Source: Auxenochlorella pyrenoidosa (Eukaryota; Chlorophyta; Trebouxiophyceae; Chlorellales; Chlorellaceae). Taken from it: 13,409 nt of DNA. The notes beneath the pieces were generated by a model. That model made no database searches. It was not told the DNA's origin and worked only from the letters and a program-made list of their open reading frames with translations. A program made the translations under genes and the position numbers. This document shows, piece by piece, positions 1 through 8,791 of this stretch (position 1 is its first letter; each line of letters starts with the position of its first letter). The DNA is taken from assembly GCA_001430745.1 (NCBI GenBank), contig KQ482001.1:129685-143093 (forward strand). Direction: 5' to 3'.

Positions 1-201
1 GGGGGGGCGGGCTGTGCAGGCGGACAACATGGAAGGCAGGCTGGGCAGGCTGGGTCACGCCATGCAGGCGGCATTCCGGCATGTGAACACGACCCTGCAT
101 CCGCAGGTTCCAGGTCCGCAGCACCCACAAATCCATGCAACCAAGGCGCCCAGCACTGCAGGGCACCACCTCGAAACAACTGGCGAGCACCCCGGCCTTG
201 C

Positions 202-342
202 CTCTTGCCAGCGTGCCAGTGCTGCCGAGTCCCCGGCATAGCTGCCCAGGAGATCGTCTCGAATGTAGGGCAGCGCGCCACTGATCACGCCGGTGTCAAA
301 ACCAAACAGGAAGCCGCCAATGCTGACGACCGCCACAAAGAC
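202..342 (-). CDS. MFS sugar/inositol transporter, early exon (partial gene)
   Basis: This 47-codon exon encodes the first transmembrane helix and following loop of a major facilitator superfamily sugar porter, closest in pattern to proton/myo-inositol symporters. Visible hallmarks are GGFLFGFDTGVISGAL followed by the P-Y-I-R-D-D loop and a W-Q-E near the exon end, as in plant INT-type transporters. On the minus strand a pyrimidine-rich tract ending in CAG precedes base 342. No in-frame ATG lies between that acceptor and the upstream stop, so the start codon must be in an upstream exon between about 343 and 900 that I could not place. After the GAG codon the next bases read GCAAGG, a possible GC-AG donor. 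I could not identify the next exon; a possible acceptor (CTGCACAG) lies at about 8-15, so the gene probably continues off the left edge. In the family it would be a plasma-membrane or vacuolar H+-coupled carrier. The family call is firm; the substrate is inference. Confidence 0.78.
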
Positions 343-937
343 CTGGCGGCAGAGCAGAGGTGCAGAGGGGGACACGAGGCCAGGTCACTACTTGCCATGC
401 TGCTTCGGCAGAGAGGGAGGCATGGAAGCACCCAGTCTCCCCTGCAGGCACCCATGCTGCTCATGTTCCGGTTGTACAGTGCACCGGAACAGGAACAACA
501 ATCACAATGCAGCACAGAGCTGGTAGACGTACCGAAAGTGCCGAGAAGCGGCCAGGCACAGCGGCGGGAGCGGCTGCAGGTGTGTGAACGCCCTGCAATT
601 CCGCTGCTTGCAAGCTGTCATCTCCGATCACCAAAGGATGCCACTCTGCTCGGAGGACCTCGCCAGGCAGCTCCGCTAGCTGCCTGGGCGGGGAACCCAA
701 TTCAAGCTCCCCCGTGGTTCCATGGGCGCCTCGTCGCATACATGCATGCGTGGGCGATCCAAGGGTCCAGAAGTCGTCCCTGCCTTGGCAGGCAGCCCAC
801 CCTGCTGGGCATGGCCAGCCTGCTGCCAGATGCTGGCCAGGGCACCCCACCCCTCTCCTATCGCGGCTGCAGCGCACCCATCAGGTTGCTATTTAGCATC
901 GCAGCGGCCCGCATTGCCTCATTGCAGCTCAGCCACG
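343..937. promoter_or_regulatory. Divergent intergenic region, transporter / DUF2358 gene
   Basis: This stretch separates the minus-strand transporter exon from the plus-strand DUF2358 start codon. It must also hold the unplaced first exon(s) of the transporter, so the true spacer is shorter. On the plus side a weak TATA-like TATTTAG sits at 890-896, about 42 bases before the ATG at 938. No convincing conserved exon was recognised on either strand; the several open frames here are GC-driven and resemble no family I know. Confidence 0.4.
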
Positions 938-2651
938 ATGTTGAGCTGCGCTCCCCAAGCTGTGGGCTCTGCCCCTCCCGTGGCCCTGCAGCAGCGGCAT
1001 TGCGCCCAACAGCAGCAACAGCACCTGCCTGCCAGCGTACAGCCGCGCCATTGCGGCCGGTCAGCTGCCGGCGCCGCCGCCTGTAGGGCGGGCGCGTCAG
1101 CGCTCGCCGCTACAGCACCGCCCTCCCCGCTGGATCGCAGCTACCGCGCCTCTCCGCTCAGCTGCGACATTCTCAGCGAGCAGCGGCAGCAGTACTACAC
1201 GCAAATGGGGGCGGCCATCCGAGCTCTGCAGAAGGTGCGTGGTGTGGAGGGTCGTGCCTGGTGGTTATGAGGGTGGCCACGCGCCGCCTGCAGCCGGCCA
1301 CTGGGAGGTGTCCTGCCCTAAGGCCGATCCATGCCCGATGCTGCTCGCCGTCAGCAGTGCTGCACGCGCCACACGGTTCCATCTTTGGCTGCTGGCACCA
1401 GCCCCTGGCTCAGCCTTGCACACCCCATAGCCCCGGCTCCTGGCTGCGCCTCGCACGCCCCATGCCCTCAGCCCCTGGCTCAGCCTCGCACACCCCATGC
1501 CCCCTGGCCCCTGCCCCTGCCCCCCTGCAGGACCTGCCGGCGGTGCTGGAGCGCGAGCCCGACCTCACAGTGTTTGCCAAGGGCGTGCTGTTTGAAGACC
1601 GGCTGTCGCCGCGGCTGGGCCTGCCGGCCAGCAGCTGCGCGGGGCGCGAGGCCTACGGCCGCCTCATGTGGAGCCTGCGCTTCCACCGTACTCTTTTCTT
1701 TTGCAAGTCGCGGGTGAGGGGCCGGCGCGGCTACAGACTGCAGCGAGGCAGGGGTGGAGGCGGGCGCCGGGCAGGCGGGCCAGGGGCGGCGCTCCGCGGG
1801 CCGTGGGCGGGGAGCGCAGCCCTGCCCGGGCTGCACCGCATCCGCCCGCAGGAAGCCAGCCGCTGTGCCTGCCGCCGCCCGGCTGCGCATGGCGCTGCCC
1901 ACGAACCCCCGCCGTGCTTGAGCCCCCGCACACCCACCCCAAAACCTGCACACACACCCCACCCCCACCCCCACCCACCCACCCTGTCACCCCCCAGGTG
2001 GAGCTGCAGCGCATGTGGGAGAAGGAGCCGGGGGTGGTGGCGGTGCGGTGGTGCGCCGCCGCCTCGCCGCGCCTGCTGGACGGCCTGCTGGCCACCGGGT
2101 CGGCATGCATGACCCTGGACGGGGTGTCGGGTGAGGCGGGCCCCCGCGGGAGCCTCGCGCTGCCAGAGGGCCGGGCTGGCCGGCGGCTGGCGGGAGGATG
2201 GGGCTCGGTTGCGCTGCCAAGTGCGCCCACAGACCTGCTTCGCTACGCTCTGGTGGCCACCGCTGCGCCGAGGTGTGCAGACCCAGCCCCTGCTCCTCCA
2301 CCTCTCCCCCACCCCCAATCCCCCGCTGCTGCTCAAGCCGGCAGAGCGCTTAGGAAGCGCGCTGCGCGCCTTTGCAGCCCTCAGCCCCACGGCACGACGA
2401 CATGACAACCTTTGCTTCCGCTTGCTGGGCTGCACCCCCAACCCCACCCCACCCCACCCCAACCCCAACCCGCAGAGTTCCACTTCAACGAGGAGGGCAG
2501 GATCATGAAGCACAGCGTGGACTGCGTGGCTTACAGCGGGCCGCGCGTCGCGCAGCCGCTGCTGGCGCGCTACACTGCGCAGCAGCAGCGCGCCCTCGTG
2601 CCGGGCCTGGCCGGCGGCTCGTGGGACGAGTGCTCCTGCGAAGAGTGCTGA
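938..2651 (+). CDS. DUF2358-family plastid protein, NTF2/SnoaL-like (4 exons)
   Basis: Exons are 938-1234, 1531-1713, 1998-2130 and 2476-2651 (789 nt, 262 residues). All junctions are GT-AG and phases agree throughout. Residues 1 to about 70 are rich in Ala, Gln, Ser and Arg with almost no acidic residues, typical of an algal chloroplast transit peptide. The body, about 75-235, follows the DUF2358 pattern: a DLPAVLEREPDLTVFAKG start, then E-D-R-L-S-P, GREAYGRLMWSLRFHRTLFF, a V-E-L-Q-R-M-W strand, and FHFNEEGRIMKHSVDCVAY near the end. DUF2358 proteins are plastid-lineage NTF2-fold proteins with no settled biochemical function, so none is assigned. The C-terminus ends W-D-E-C-S-C-E-E-C, an unusual cysteine cluster. 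The ATG at 938 is preferred because it opens the transit-like segment; an in-frame ATG at 722 would add 72 residues of unremarkable sequence. The three introns (296, 284 and 345 bases) are C-rich and hold no recognisable coding sequence. Confidence 0.8.
1401..1505. repeat. Imperfect tandem repeat in intron 1 of the DUF2358 gene
   Basis: A unit of about 30-40 bases beginning GCCCCTGGCTCAGCC and ending CGCACACCCCATGCC occurs about three times. Copies one (from 1401) and three (from 1471) are nearly identical; the middle copy (from about 1430) is diverged and slightly longer. It lies just upstream of the exon 2 acceptor and is consistent with local duplication within the intron. Confidence 0.65.
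1932..1997 (+). repeat. C-rich tract at the intron 2 acceptor
   Basis: Many CCC and CCCC runs separated by single A or AC run up to the acceptor AG at 1996-1997. It takes the place of a normal T-rich polypyrimidine tract and gives the opposite strand repeated G-runs. Confidence 0.6.
2434..2475 (+). repeat. CCCCA tandem tract at the intron 3 acceptor
   Basis: Six or more C4-C5 runs separated by A or AA end directly at the CGCAG acceptor of exon 4. As at the preceding intron, the tract appears to serve as the pyrimidine tract and has the run spacing that could form a G-quadruplex on the minus strand. Confidence 0.6.
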
Positions 2652-3310
2652 GGCAGCGAGCGCCGGCGCGCTGTGCCAATCACAGCGCCACGCCGCCGGC
2701 ATGGCGGCTGCCGTTCGCCTCGGCTGGCAGGGTGCCGCAGCCACCTGCACTCCGCCCCCTTTCCCAGCCACGCCTTGCGCATCCATGCTCTTCCAACCTT
2801 TAGATTTCGATTAGAACACCCATGCCCACACCATGAACGCATTTGCAAGTGAAGACTGCTCGGCAAGCAGCACCAATACCTGGCAGGTTCCATGCCCTCA
2901 CCTGTCCACCAGCGCTGCTTGGAGTGCACTGCTCGAGCCCATCTAGCCCGCACCCGACGCACCGCCCTGTTCACTGCTGTTCTGTGCGCACTGCCGTCCC
3001 GTTCACTTGATGCGATTTGCAGTTTTAAGGCATCGACTGCTGAGTGGCTTGACTTTACCAACAACCTCCGCTGCTCATGCTTACCGCTGCATGGTGTGTA
3101 ACTTTGCTGCATTGAAGGGTGGTTCTGATGTCACCCCTGGGCTGCTGAGCAGCCCCTGGGTTGCTGCCGGCATTATGTTCAGGCCGTGGTGCACGCCGCG
3201 GCCAGAGGATTGGCACAGCGCAATGCGCAGGGGACACGCTGCTCTCCTGCTTGGCGGCCACCCCTGCCCACCGGTGCCGCCTGTGCCCAGGCCCAGCGCC
3301 ATCGCACACC
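2652..3310. other. Convergent intergenic region, DUF2358 / C2 gene
   Basis: This region between two opposed stop codons holds both 3' UTRs. I see no conserved coding sequence; open frames here overlap on both strands with no family resemblance. The plus-strand gene has a clear TGTAA signal at 3097-3101. No TGTAA was found on the minus strand for the C2 gene within this interval. Confidence 0.6.
3097..3101 (+). terminator. Poly(A) signal TGTAA of the DUF2358 gene
   Basis: TGTAA is the usual chlorophyte polyadenylation signal. It lies about 445 bases after the stop codon at 2649-2651, giving a 3' UTR of ordinary length for such algae. It is the only plus-strand TGTAA I found in this spacer. 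Confidence 0.55.
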
Positions 3311-5567
3311 TCACTCCTCTCCACCCAGGGTGGGCCTGACCGCCGCGGGCAGCTCCGGCACCTGAGGGTCCTGCAGGAAGGAAGCGGGGCGCAGTTTTGG
3401 AGCTCATGCACACTGCATGCATGCTTCGCAGAAATTCCAACCGAAGTGCCCTGTGCCTTCCTGGGCCCTCAAGCCACACCGCCCGCCCGCCTGCCCGCCC
3501 GCCAGCTTGGGCGAACATCTTGGCATGGGCGTGCAGAGCTTAACCACGGCCAGCGGCTGGCCGTCTACTTGCCGAAGCATGCACGCAACTCACATGCGGC
3601 GGCGGCTTTGTGCGCGGGGAGCCGGGGCGCTGCGTGGCGGTGGGGCTGCGCGGCGAGCGATCGTTCAGCAGGCGGGCGGCCTGCGGTTGGGACAGCCATG
3701 GGCAAACAGATCATGTGCAGGAAAGACTGGCGTCGATGCTCCACGCGTTTGCATCCAGTAGCCGTCCGGCGGGGGCAGGTCAGGGCTGCCTGTGAGCGGG
3801 GGGGTGACACCTGTGCACCTGTGCACCAGGGCCACGTGCCCCCGCCCAAGCCGGCTTTCCTGCCATGGTGGGCTCCGCACCTGCACTGGCCCGGCCTGGG
3901 CCAGGCCATCGTCGATGAACTCCCGCCCGGCGGCGTCGCGCTGCCGCGCTGCAGTCAGGCGAGGGGCACAGGCCCAGCTCGCAGGTGAGCTGCCAAGGCC
4001 AGGATGGGCGGGCGATGGCGCGCCGTGCAAGCCAGCAGGATAACACAGCTTGCACAGTCCGCGCTGTTCTGCACCGAAAACGTGCCTTGCATGGAGGTTG
4101 CAACCCCAAAAGTACCATCAGATGCTCTGCAAGCGTGGATGCAAGCCCACGGGCAGCCCTGGCCGACAACAAGCCCATGGGCAGCATCCCCAGCCCACCC
4201 GCCAGGGTGGCAGGAGCGACCCACCCGGGTTGCGGGAGTGGAAGAAGCGCAGGTCAAGGGAGAGGTCTGCCCTGTGCGCCCCGGCGGGGCCCACCAGCGG
4301 CACCCGCACGTGCCGCTGGGTGTGCACCTCCCGCAGGTGCGCCAGGCTCATGCTGCGGTTGGGGGATTCAGGGTTCTAAGCTGCGGCGTGCAGGGCAGCG
4401 CGGCGCCCGCTCTGGGTGCAGGCGCGAGTGTGCGGACCGCCTCTGAACGGAGGGCTCTGCTGCACACCAGCCAAGCCGGCCTGCCTGCCACCCGCCTGTA
4501 GAGACTGAACACACCCGCACCGGCCTCATGGGGACCCCCCCCACCTGCCGCTCGCCACAAAGTCATCGGCGGTCGCCTCGTCTGGCGTCACAGAGTACAG
4601 CGCGGCATGCAGCTGCAGCGCCTCCTCGCCGCAGGGCCCCACCTCAAAGGTCAGCTCCTGCAGGAGGGAGCTGGCGGGGCTGGCATCAGAGGGTGAGCGT
4701 GGATGGGGAGCAGGCAAGCGGGGACCAGCGGAACTGGAATGGCAAGGCTGGGAAACGGGCGGGAAGCGAGCAGGCACTGCGTTACCCCCTTGCGCCATGC
4801 CATGCCGGCAGTCCTTGACGCCTCCTGCGCCTCTTCTCAGATGCGATGGCCCTCCCCTGCCAGCTGCAGCGGCGGCTGGATCAGGCCGCTCTGCAGGTGC
4901 CTAGCAGGCTGTGGGCACACGCCGCGTGCCTGCCAAGCATGCCCAGTGGAACCCCACTCCCCCAAAATCGGAGTGATTCAACACCACCCCACTTTGTGTC
5001 CTCGTCGCGGGCTTCGGCCCCGGGCTCAGCATGCCCAGTGGAAATCCTAATGGCAGAGCGGCCCACCTGCTCCCACTCGGTTGGCTCATCTGGCACCACG
5101 CCTGCACCGCGGGGCTCGGTGCACAGCCTGCCAAAGCTGAAGGGCTGGCCGCTGTTGGCGCGAGTGCACAGCAGCTCACACACAACGTAGAGCAGCGGCC
5201 GGGAGGGGCTGGCGGCGGGCGCCGCAGCGCCAGCGCTAGAAGCACCCTCTGAGACTGGCAGCGAGCTGACCAGGCTGCCCGAGGCTGAGTGCACCTGGGG
5301 AGGGGCAAGCAGAAGGGATTGGGGCTCTTGACTCTGCGGCGGCAGCTGCAACATCAGCGGCAGCAACGGCAGTAGCGGCAGCTGCACCCGAGTGAGAAAG
5401 CAGCGTGGAAGGCTGACGGGATGTTTTCGGCTTGTTTTGAAAACATGTCGGGTGCTTGTTTCACCCTGTCAGGTGCAGGCTGGACAATGTTGCAGACGGG
5501 ATTTTTCGCGGAAGTGTCGGGCGCCCCGACTTACTTTGACAGAAATTCGCCCCGCTGGCGCCTGCAT
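3311..5567 (-). CDS. Small C2-domain protein (7 exons)
   Basis: In transcription order the exons are 5567-5535, 5294-5067, 4657-4545, 4352-4225, 3948-3881, 3680-3594 and 3370-3311: 717 nt, 238 residues, phases consistent throughout. The protein starts M-Q-A-P-A-G-R-I-S-V-K. Most of it, residues 6 to about 165, reads as one C2 beta-sandwich: the first strand GRISVKVHSASG crosses exons 1-2; after an Ala/Ser-rich loop comes SRPLLYVVCELLC; the P-T-E-W-E-Q-E-L-T-F-E-V segment matches the P-x-W-x-x-x-F-x-F core; then D-D-F-V-A-S-G-S-M-S-L-A-H-L matches the D-D-F-I-G-x-x-x-I-P-L-x-x-L strand; ADLSLDLRFFHS closes it. C2 domains bind membranes, often through Ca2+. The Asp ligands of the canonical first loop are replaced by the Ala/Ser insertion, so Ca2+ binding is doubtful. 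The tail is Pro/Ser/Arg-rich and probably disordered. The start ATG has A at -3, and GTAAGT follows exon 1. The last three exons are short and less certain. Confidence 0.62.
4937..5043. repeat. 15-base direct repeat in intron 2 of the C2 gene
   Basis: The 15-mer GCATGCCCAGTGGAA occurs at 4937-4951 and again at 5029-5043, 92 bases apart. Both copies lie in the longest intron of the gene (5066-4658, 409 bases), which otherwise shows no recognisable coding sequence or element. Confidence 0.6.
5421..5446. repeat. AT-rich inverted repeat in intron 1 of the C2 gene
   Basis: ATGTTTTC (5421-5428) and GAAAACAT (5439-5446) form a perfect 8-base inverted repeat around a 10-base loop. The flanking GACGGG and GTCGGG add imperfect pairing. 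It lies in an unusually AT-rich patch for this window, within the 240-base first intron. Confidence 0.5.
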
Positions 5568-5669
5568 CTTGTTGGACCAAAGGTGTGCCTAAGAAGCAGT
5601 GACGGGGCTGACAGCAGACCTGAGCACCAGTTCCTGCCCAGCGGGCGCAGCACCCCGCCTGCATTGGTT

Positions 5670-5674
5670 TTACA
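5670..5674 (-). terminator. Poly(A) signal TGTAA of the lipase gene
   Basis: TGTAA on the minus strand lies about 370 bases after the lipase stop at 6042-6040. No other minus-strand TGTAA was seen between them. The C2 gene start codon on the same strand lies only about 100 bases further on, so the C2 promoter must be very compact or overlap the end of the lipase transcript. Confidence 0.5.
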
Positions 5675-6039
5675 TCCATCTCCCCCTAGCCTCTACTGGC
5701 AGTAAGGTGGTCTCTGCATGGGCATGGTCAGTTCTGCATAAAAGACAATATAGACAGGGTCGAAGGAGCCATATAGCAGCGGCCGCAATGGGGCAGCCGA
5801 AATGCATCATGGGGAAAGCAGACTGAGGCACAAATGGGCACTGAGGAACTGGGATGGAGGATGCAAAGGGAAAAGGCTTTCGGGAGGCTTGCAGTTCATG
5901 CGCTGGTTTCATTCCAGGGTATCGGGATTGCCCTTCAAACTGGCCGCAAAGAAAGGCCTGCACAAGGCGTTCCGCCCCCACGACAGCAAAAAGGGGGCAC
6001 ACACGATGAGACCGTTGGTACACGGAAAGTTGCTCTGGG
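5675..6039 (-). other. Lipase 3' UTR
   Basis: This stretch between the lipase stop codon and its TGTAA signal is less GC-rich than the coding regions. It contains no reading frame resembling a known protein on either strand and is read as untranslated. Confidence 0.5.
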
Positions 6040-8791
6040 TCAGGCGGTGGCATACAGCCCGGTGATGCGCAGGCGGTAGGACACCATGCGGTGTGCGGCC
6101 AGGCGGCCAGACACGTGGGAGGGTACAAGCGGGTCATGGCTGTGTGGCTGCTGGCTGGCGCGCAGGCTGCCGCCGTGCCGGGCGCCCCGCCGGGGCTGCC
6201 GGGCGGAGCTGTCTGGCGAGCTGGCAGCCGCTGCAGCTGCTGCAGCCCGCCCGATGGGGCCGGGGGGCAGCTTGACCTGCCGACCCACGTGGGAGAACTT
6301 GGGCAGCAGCTGGGGCAGGGCGGCCAGCGCGCCCAGGAGGCGGCTGCCGGCGCTGCCCAGCACGGCAGAGGTCTGCATGCGCAGAGTAGGGGTCAACGAG
6401 GGCATTGTCAGAGGCAAAAATTGACGAAAGCAGCAAAGCCATTCCAGGGCCAGCACTCATCGCCATGTCCCCAGCTGAGCATGCGTACCAACAACGGACA
6501 GCGCCAGGCCCTGGAGGCCTAACAGCAGGGGGGCGCTCACCAGCGTGGCGACAGCAGACAGCAGGAGGCCGAGGAAGATGTCAGGCCGCAGCGGCCGCCG
6601 GCGCTGCCGGCACGGCTGCTGGCCCTGCTGCGGCCCATGCTGCTGCGGCTCCTGCTCGGGGGAAGGCGGCGGCGTGGCGACAACAAACCCGCTCGTGCCC
6701 GTCATCCTCGCTGGGCTCGCTGCTGCTGCCGCTGCCGCCGCCCCGCTGCCGCGCAAACATGCCCAGCAGGCCTGGCACCCAGTCCTCCGGCAGCAGGTAG
6801 TTTGTGATGCGCCGGCTCCACCCAGCGGTGGCTGCAGCGGCCGCCAGTGCAGCGTTGCCCACCTGAGCCATCCAGGAGGGGCACAGGGGCGGCGGAGTGA
6901 GGGCTTCAGAGCCACCTGCGCCATCCCATTAGACAACATGTGATATGGCTCAGCTTCCCGCCCCCTCCTGCCCCCGACCCCTCACCGGGGGCACAGCAAA
7001 GCCCACGCAGGTGACGGTGTGGTGCAGGGCCTCGGGCAGCGCGTCCAGCAGGCGAATCGCGCACAGCGTGGCCACCGCGCCGCCCAGGCTGTGGCCTGCA
7101 CAGAGAAGGGTGCACCCAAGTGCTTGGAACAGCAAGCAGGCCAGCAGGCATGCAGGCTTGGCACAGAGCCTGGCAGCGCCGTCTGCTGTGCTGCACTCAG
7201 AAGCTGGGAACCCTCCTTTGCAATGGCAAATGGGCCTGAGACCATACTCAGGCCCTCATGCCAGCCACCCCCCCCGCCTGTAACGAGCGCCCACCTGCCA
7301 GCACCAGCCGCTTGCCCTGCACCCGCGCCAGCTGGTAGAGCTGCTCCGCGGGGATGGAGGCGGCGCGGCGTAGGTAGCCGGCGTGCGCGGCCGCCTGCGG
7401 GGCGGCGCCCTCGGGCGCCCCGCCCTCGCCCTCGCCCCAGCCGCCCTCGCTGTCCAGCGAGGAGAGCGAGGCGGAGCTGCCGCTGCGGCTGAGGCTGCTG
7501 CCCGACCAGTTGCCGGGCCAGCTGCCGGCGCGGCCCAGCAGGGGGGCGTGGCGCAGGCGCAGGTTGACCAGGTGGTCGGCGGGGCGCTTGGTGCCCAGGA
7601 AGGCGACAAAGATGGCATCCTGCGACTCGGCCACAACGTACTGCCTGCGGGGCGAGGCATGGCATGGCACGTGGGGCAGCGGCAAGGTGGGTGTGTGGGT
7701 GCTGCAAGGCAGCGATTGTGGAGCGGCAAGAGGCGTGGGAGGGGCGGGTGCTCATCCTTGCAGGATGGGCCCAGACAGGGACCATGTCGGCAGGCCCGGG
7801 CCCCTTGCGGGCGGGCAGGGCAGCATGGGAATCCTTCCCCGCCAACTCACTGCTCGCTGCTGGCGGTGCTCCACTGGACCTGCTTCAGGCGCGGCGCGGC
7901 CGGCACCTGCTGCCGCAGCCGCCGGATCGCCACCTCAGCCTGGGGCAGCAGGGGAGGGAGGGGTGCGAGGCATGACGGCTGGGCTGTGGGCTCTCAGCGG
8001 GTGCTGAGCCCCGATGGGCTCTGAGCCAGGATTGGGCTTGCAGTGGAAGCGGTTAGAAGATCCTGGTGTAAAGTTAGCCGGGGATGATGGTGAGGATGAG
8101 GGGGGCAGCATGGCGAGATTGGCCGGCACGGCAGGGCGGGGCTGCCAGATCCGGCAGCGGTCCGGCAGCAGCTGCACTCGCCATCCCCGCTCACCTTTTC
8201 GGTGCCAAAGTCGTCTGCTCTGTAGATGGCCTCGCAGAGGACCATGGACGCAGCCACGTCCTGCAGGTGGGCGACACCTGGCGGTGGCTCAGCCCCGCTG
8301 TGAGCCAGTTTTGCTGGCATGCTGCCTCGAGAGGTATCCAGTGCAGGACAGCGCGTTGCTCTGAGGGTGCGAGGGTCCCAGGGAGTCGGAAAGACCCTGG
8401 ATGGGCTGGATCTGGTTGGGATCTGGGCAGAGCAAGGGAGCCAGGCCCTCCCTCGCCGCACCTCGAGCTCATCCGGCGACTGCACCGCGAGTGTGCTGGC
8501 GGCATGCTGGTATCGCCGCATGCCTGGGTGCTGCTGCTGCTGCGCTGGCACTCCCCAGGCGGCCCCCAGCTTCAGGAGGCTCGCTGCCAGAGAGGAGACA
8601 CGGGGCAGGCGAGGAGCCTGGGGCAGGGGTGCACCCAGGAGCGGGGTCGGCGCCGCCTCGGCTGCAGGCGCCAGCGCCAGCGGTGCCGAGGTTGGAGCCG
8701 GCCAGGCTTGCTCGGTGGCAGCCCGCTGTTTTTGCGCACCCTGGCGGGCCACATTTGAGCCCATGAGCGCTCTGGGAGCCAGGGAAGCCAT
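6040..8791 (-). CDS. Class 3 (Fungal_lipase-type) lipase, plastid-type (8 exons)
   Basis: Exons in order: 8791-8462, 8260-8195, 7939-7851, 7644-7295, 7095-6986, 6862-6689, 6651-6541 and 6372-6040 (1563 nt, 520 residues). The protein is an alpha/beta hydrolase expected to cleave acyl esters of glycerolipids. Residues 1 to about 60 resemble a plastid transit peptide. Then come QYVVAESQDAIFVAFLGTK (oxyanion-side strand), the nucleophile elbow GHSLGG with Ser281 across the exon 4/5 junction, AVPPVGNAAL, YLLPEDWVPGLLG with candidate Asp342, and RLAAHRMVSYR with candidate His504. The order and spacing resemble plant lipases of the At3g07400 type. A Gly/Ser/Glu-rich insert lies at about 236-258. A hydrophobic stretch after the basic R-Q-R-R-R-P-L-R, about 398-432, may sit in a membrane. 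The Ser exon and the PPVGN exon join in phase. One 37-base intron (6688-6652) is required to keep frame. Substrate is not determined. Confidence 0.85.
6652..6688 (-). other. Putative 37-base intron (or frameshift) in the lipase gene
   Basis: The frame carrying the catalytic Asp region runs through S-E-P-S-E-D-D-G-H-E-R, then decays into Ala repeats and stops at 6581-6583. The frame carrying the next plausible segment, P-D-I-F-L-G-L-L-L-S, is offset by one base. Removing 37 bases that begin GTTTGT and end CCCCCGAGCAG joins them exactly. Alternatively, a one-base indel in the GC-rich repeats, real or an assembly error, would explain the switch. Confidence 0.45.

Noticed and set aside
205..1086. 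293-codon plus-strand open frame
   Set aside because: It runs antisense through the conserved transporter exon and through the DUF2358 start region in another frame. Its composition is that of GC-rich noise, with no family resemblance.
2434..2475. Interstitial telomere-like repeat (CCCCA units)
   Set aside because: Units vary in length and lack the TTTAGGG/CCCTAAA pattern known in Chlorella-type algae; the position fits an intron pyrimidine tract.
1731..2786. 351-codon minus-strand open frame
   Set aside because: It covers introns and exons of the DUF2358 gene in antisense; the plus strand carries the family-like sequence and consistent splice phases.
3730..3880. Read-through after the fifth C2-gene exon (S-P-D-L-P-P-P-D-G-Y-W)
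   Set aside because: It looks protein-like, but no donor keeps frame with the strong GTGAGT site at 3593 and the final exon, whereas 3881 to 3680 joins in phase.
3161..3988. 275-codon plus-strand open frame
   Set aside because: Antisense to the last exons of the C2 gene; no domain, no transit peptide and no codon pattern to support it.
4805..4890. Extra exon in the C2 gene (S-G-L-I-Q-P-P-L-Q-L)
   Set aside because: It has a good acceptor but reaches an in-frame TGA with no GT donor. Joining 5067 directly to 4657 is in phase and yields the expected C2 core W-E-Q-E-L-T-F-E-V.
5395..5485. Extra exon between C2 exons 1 and 2
   Set aside because: It would be in phase but inserts 26 residues into the first C2 strand and includes the AT-rich inverted repeat. 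Direct joining gives a clean strand.
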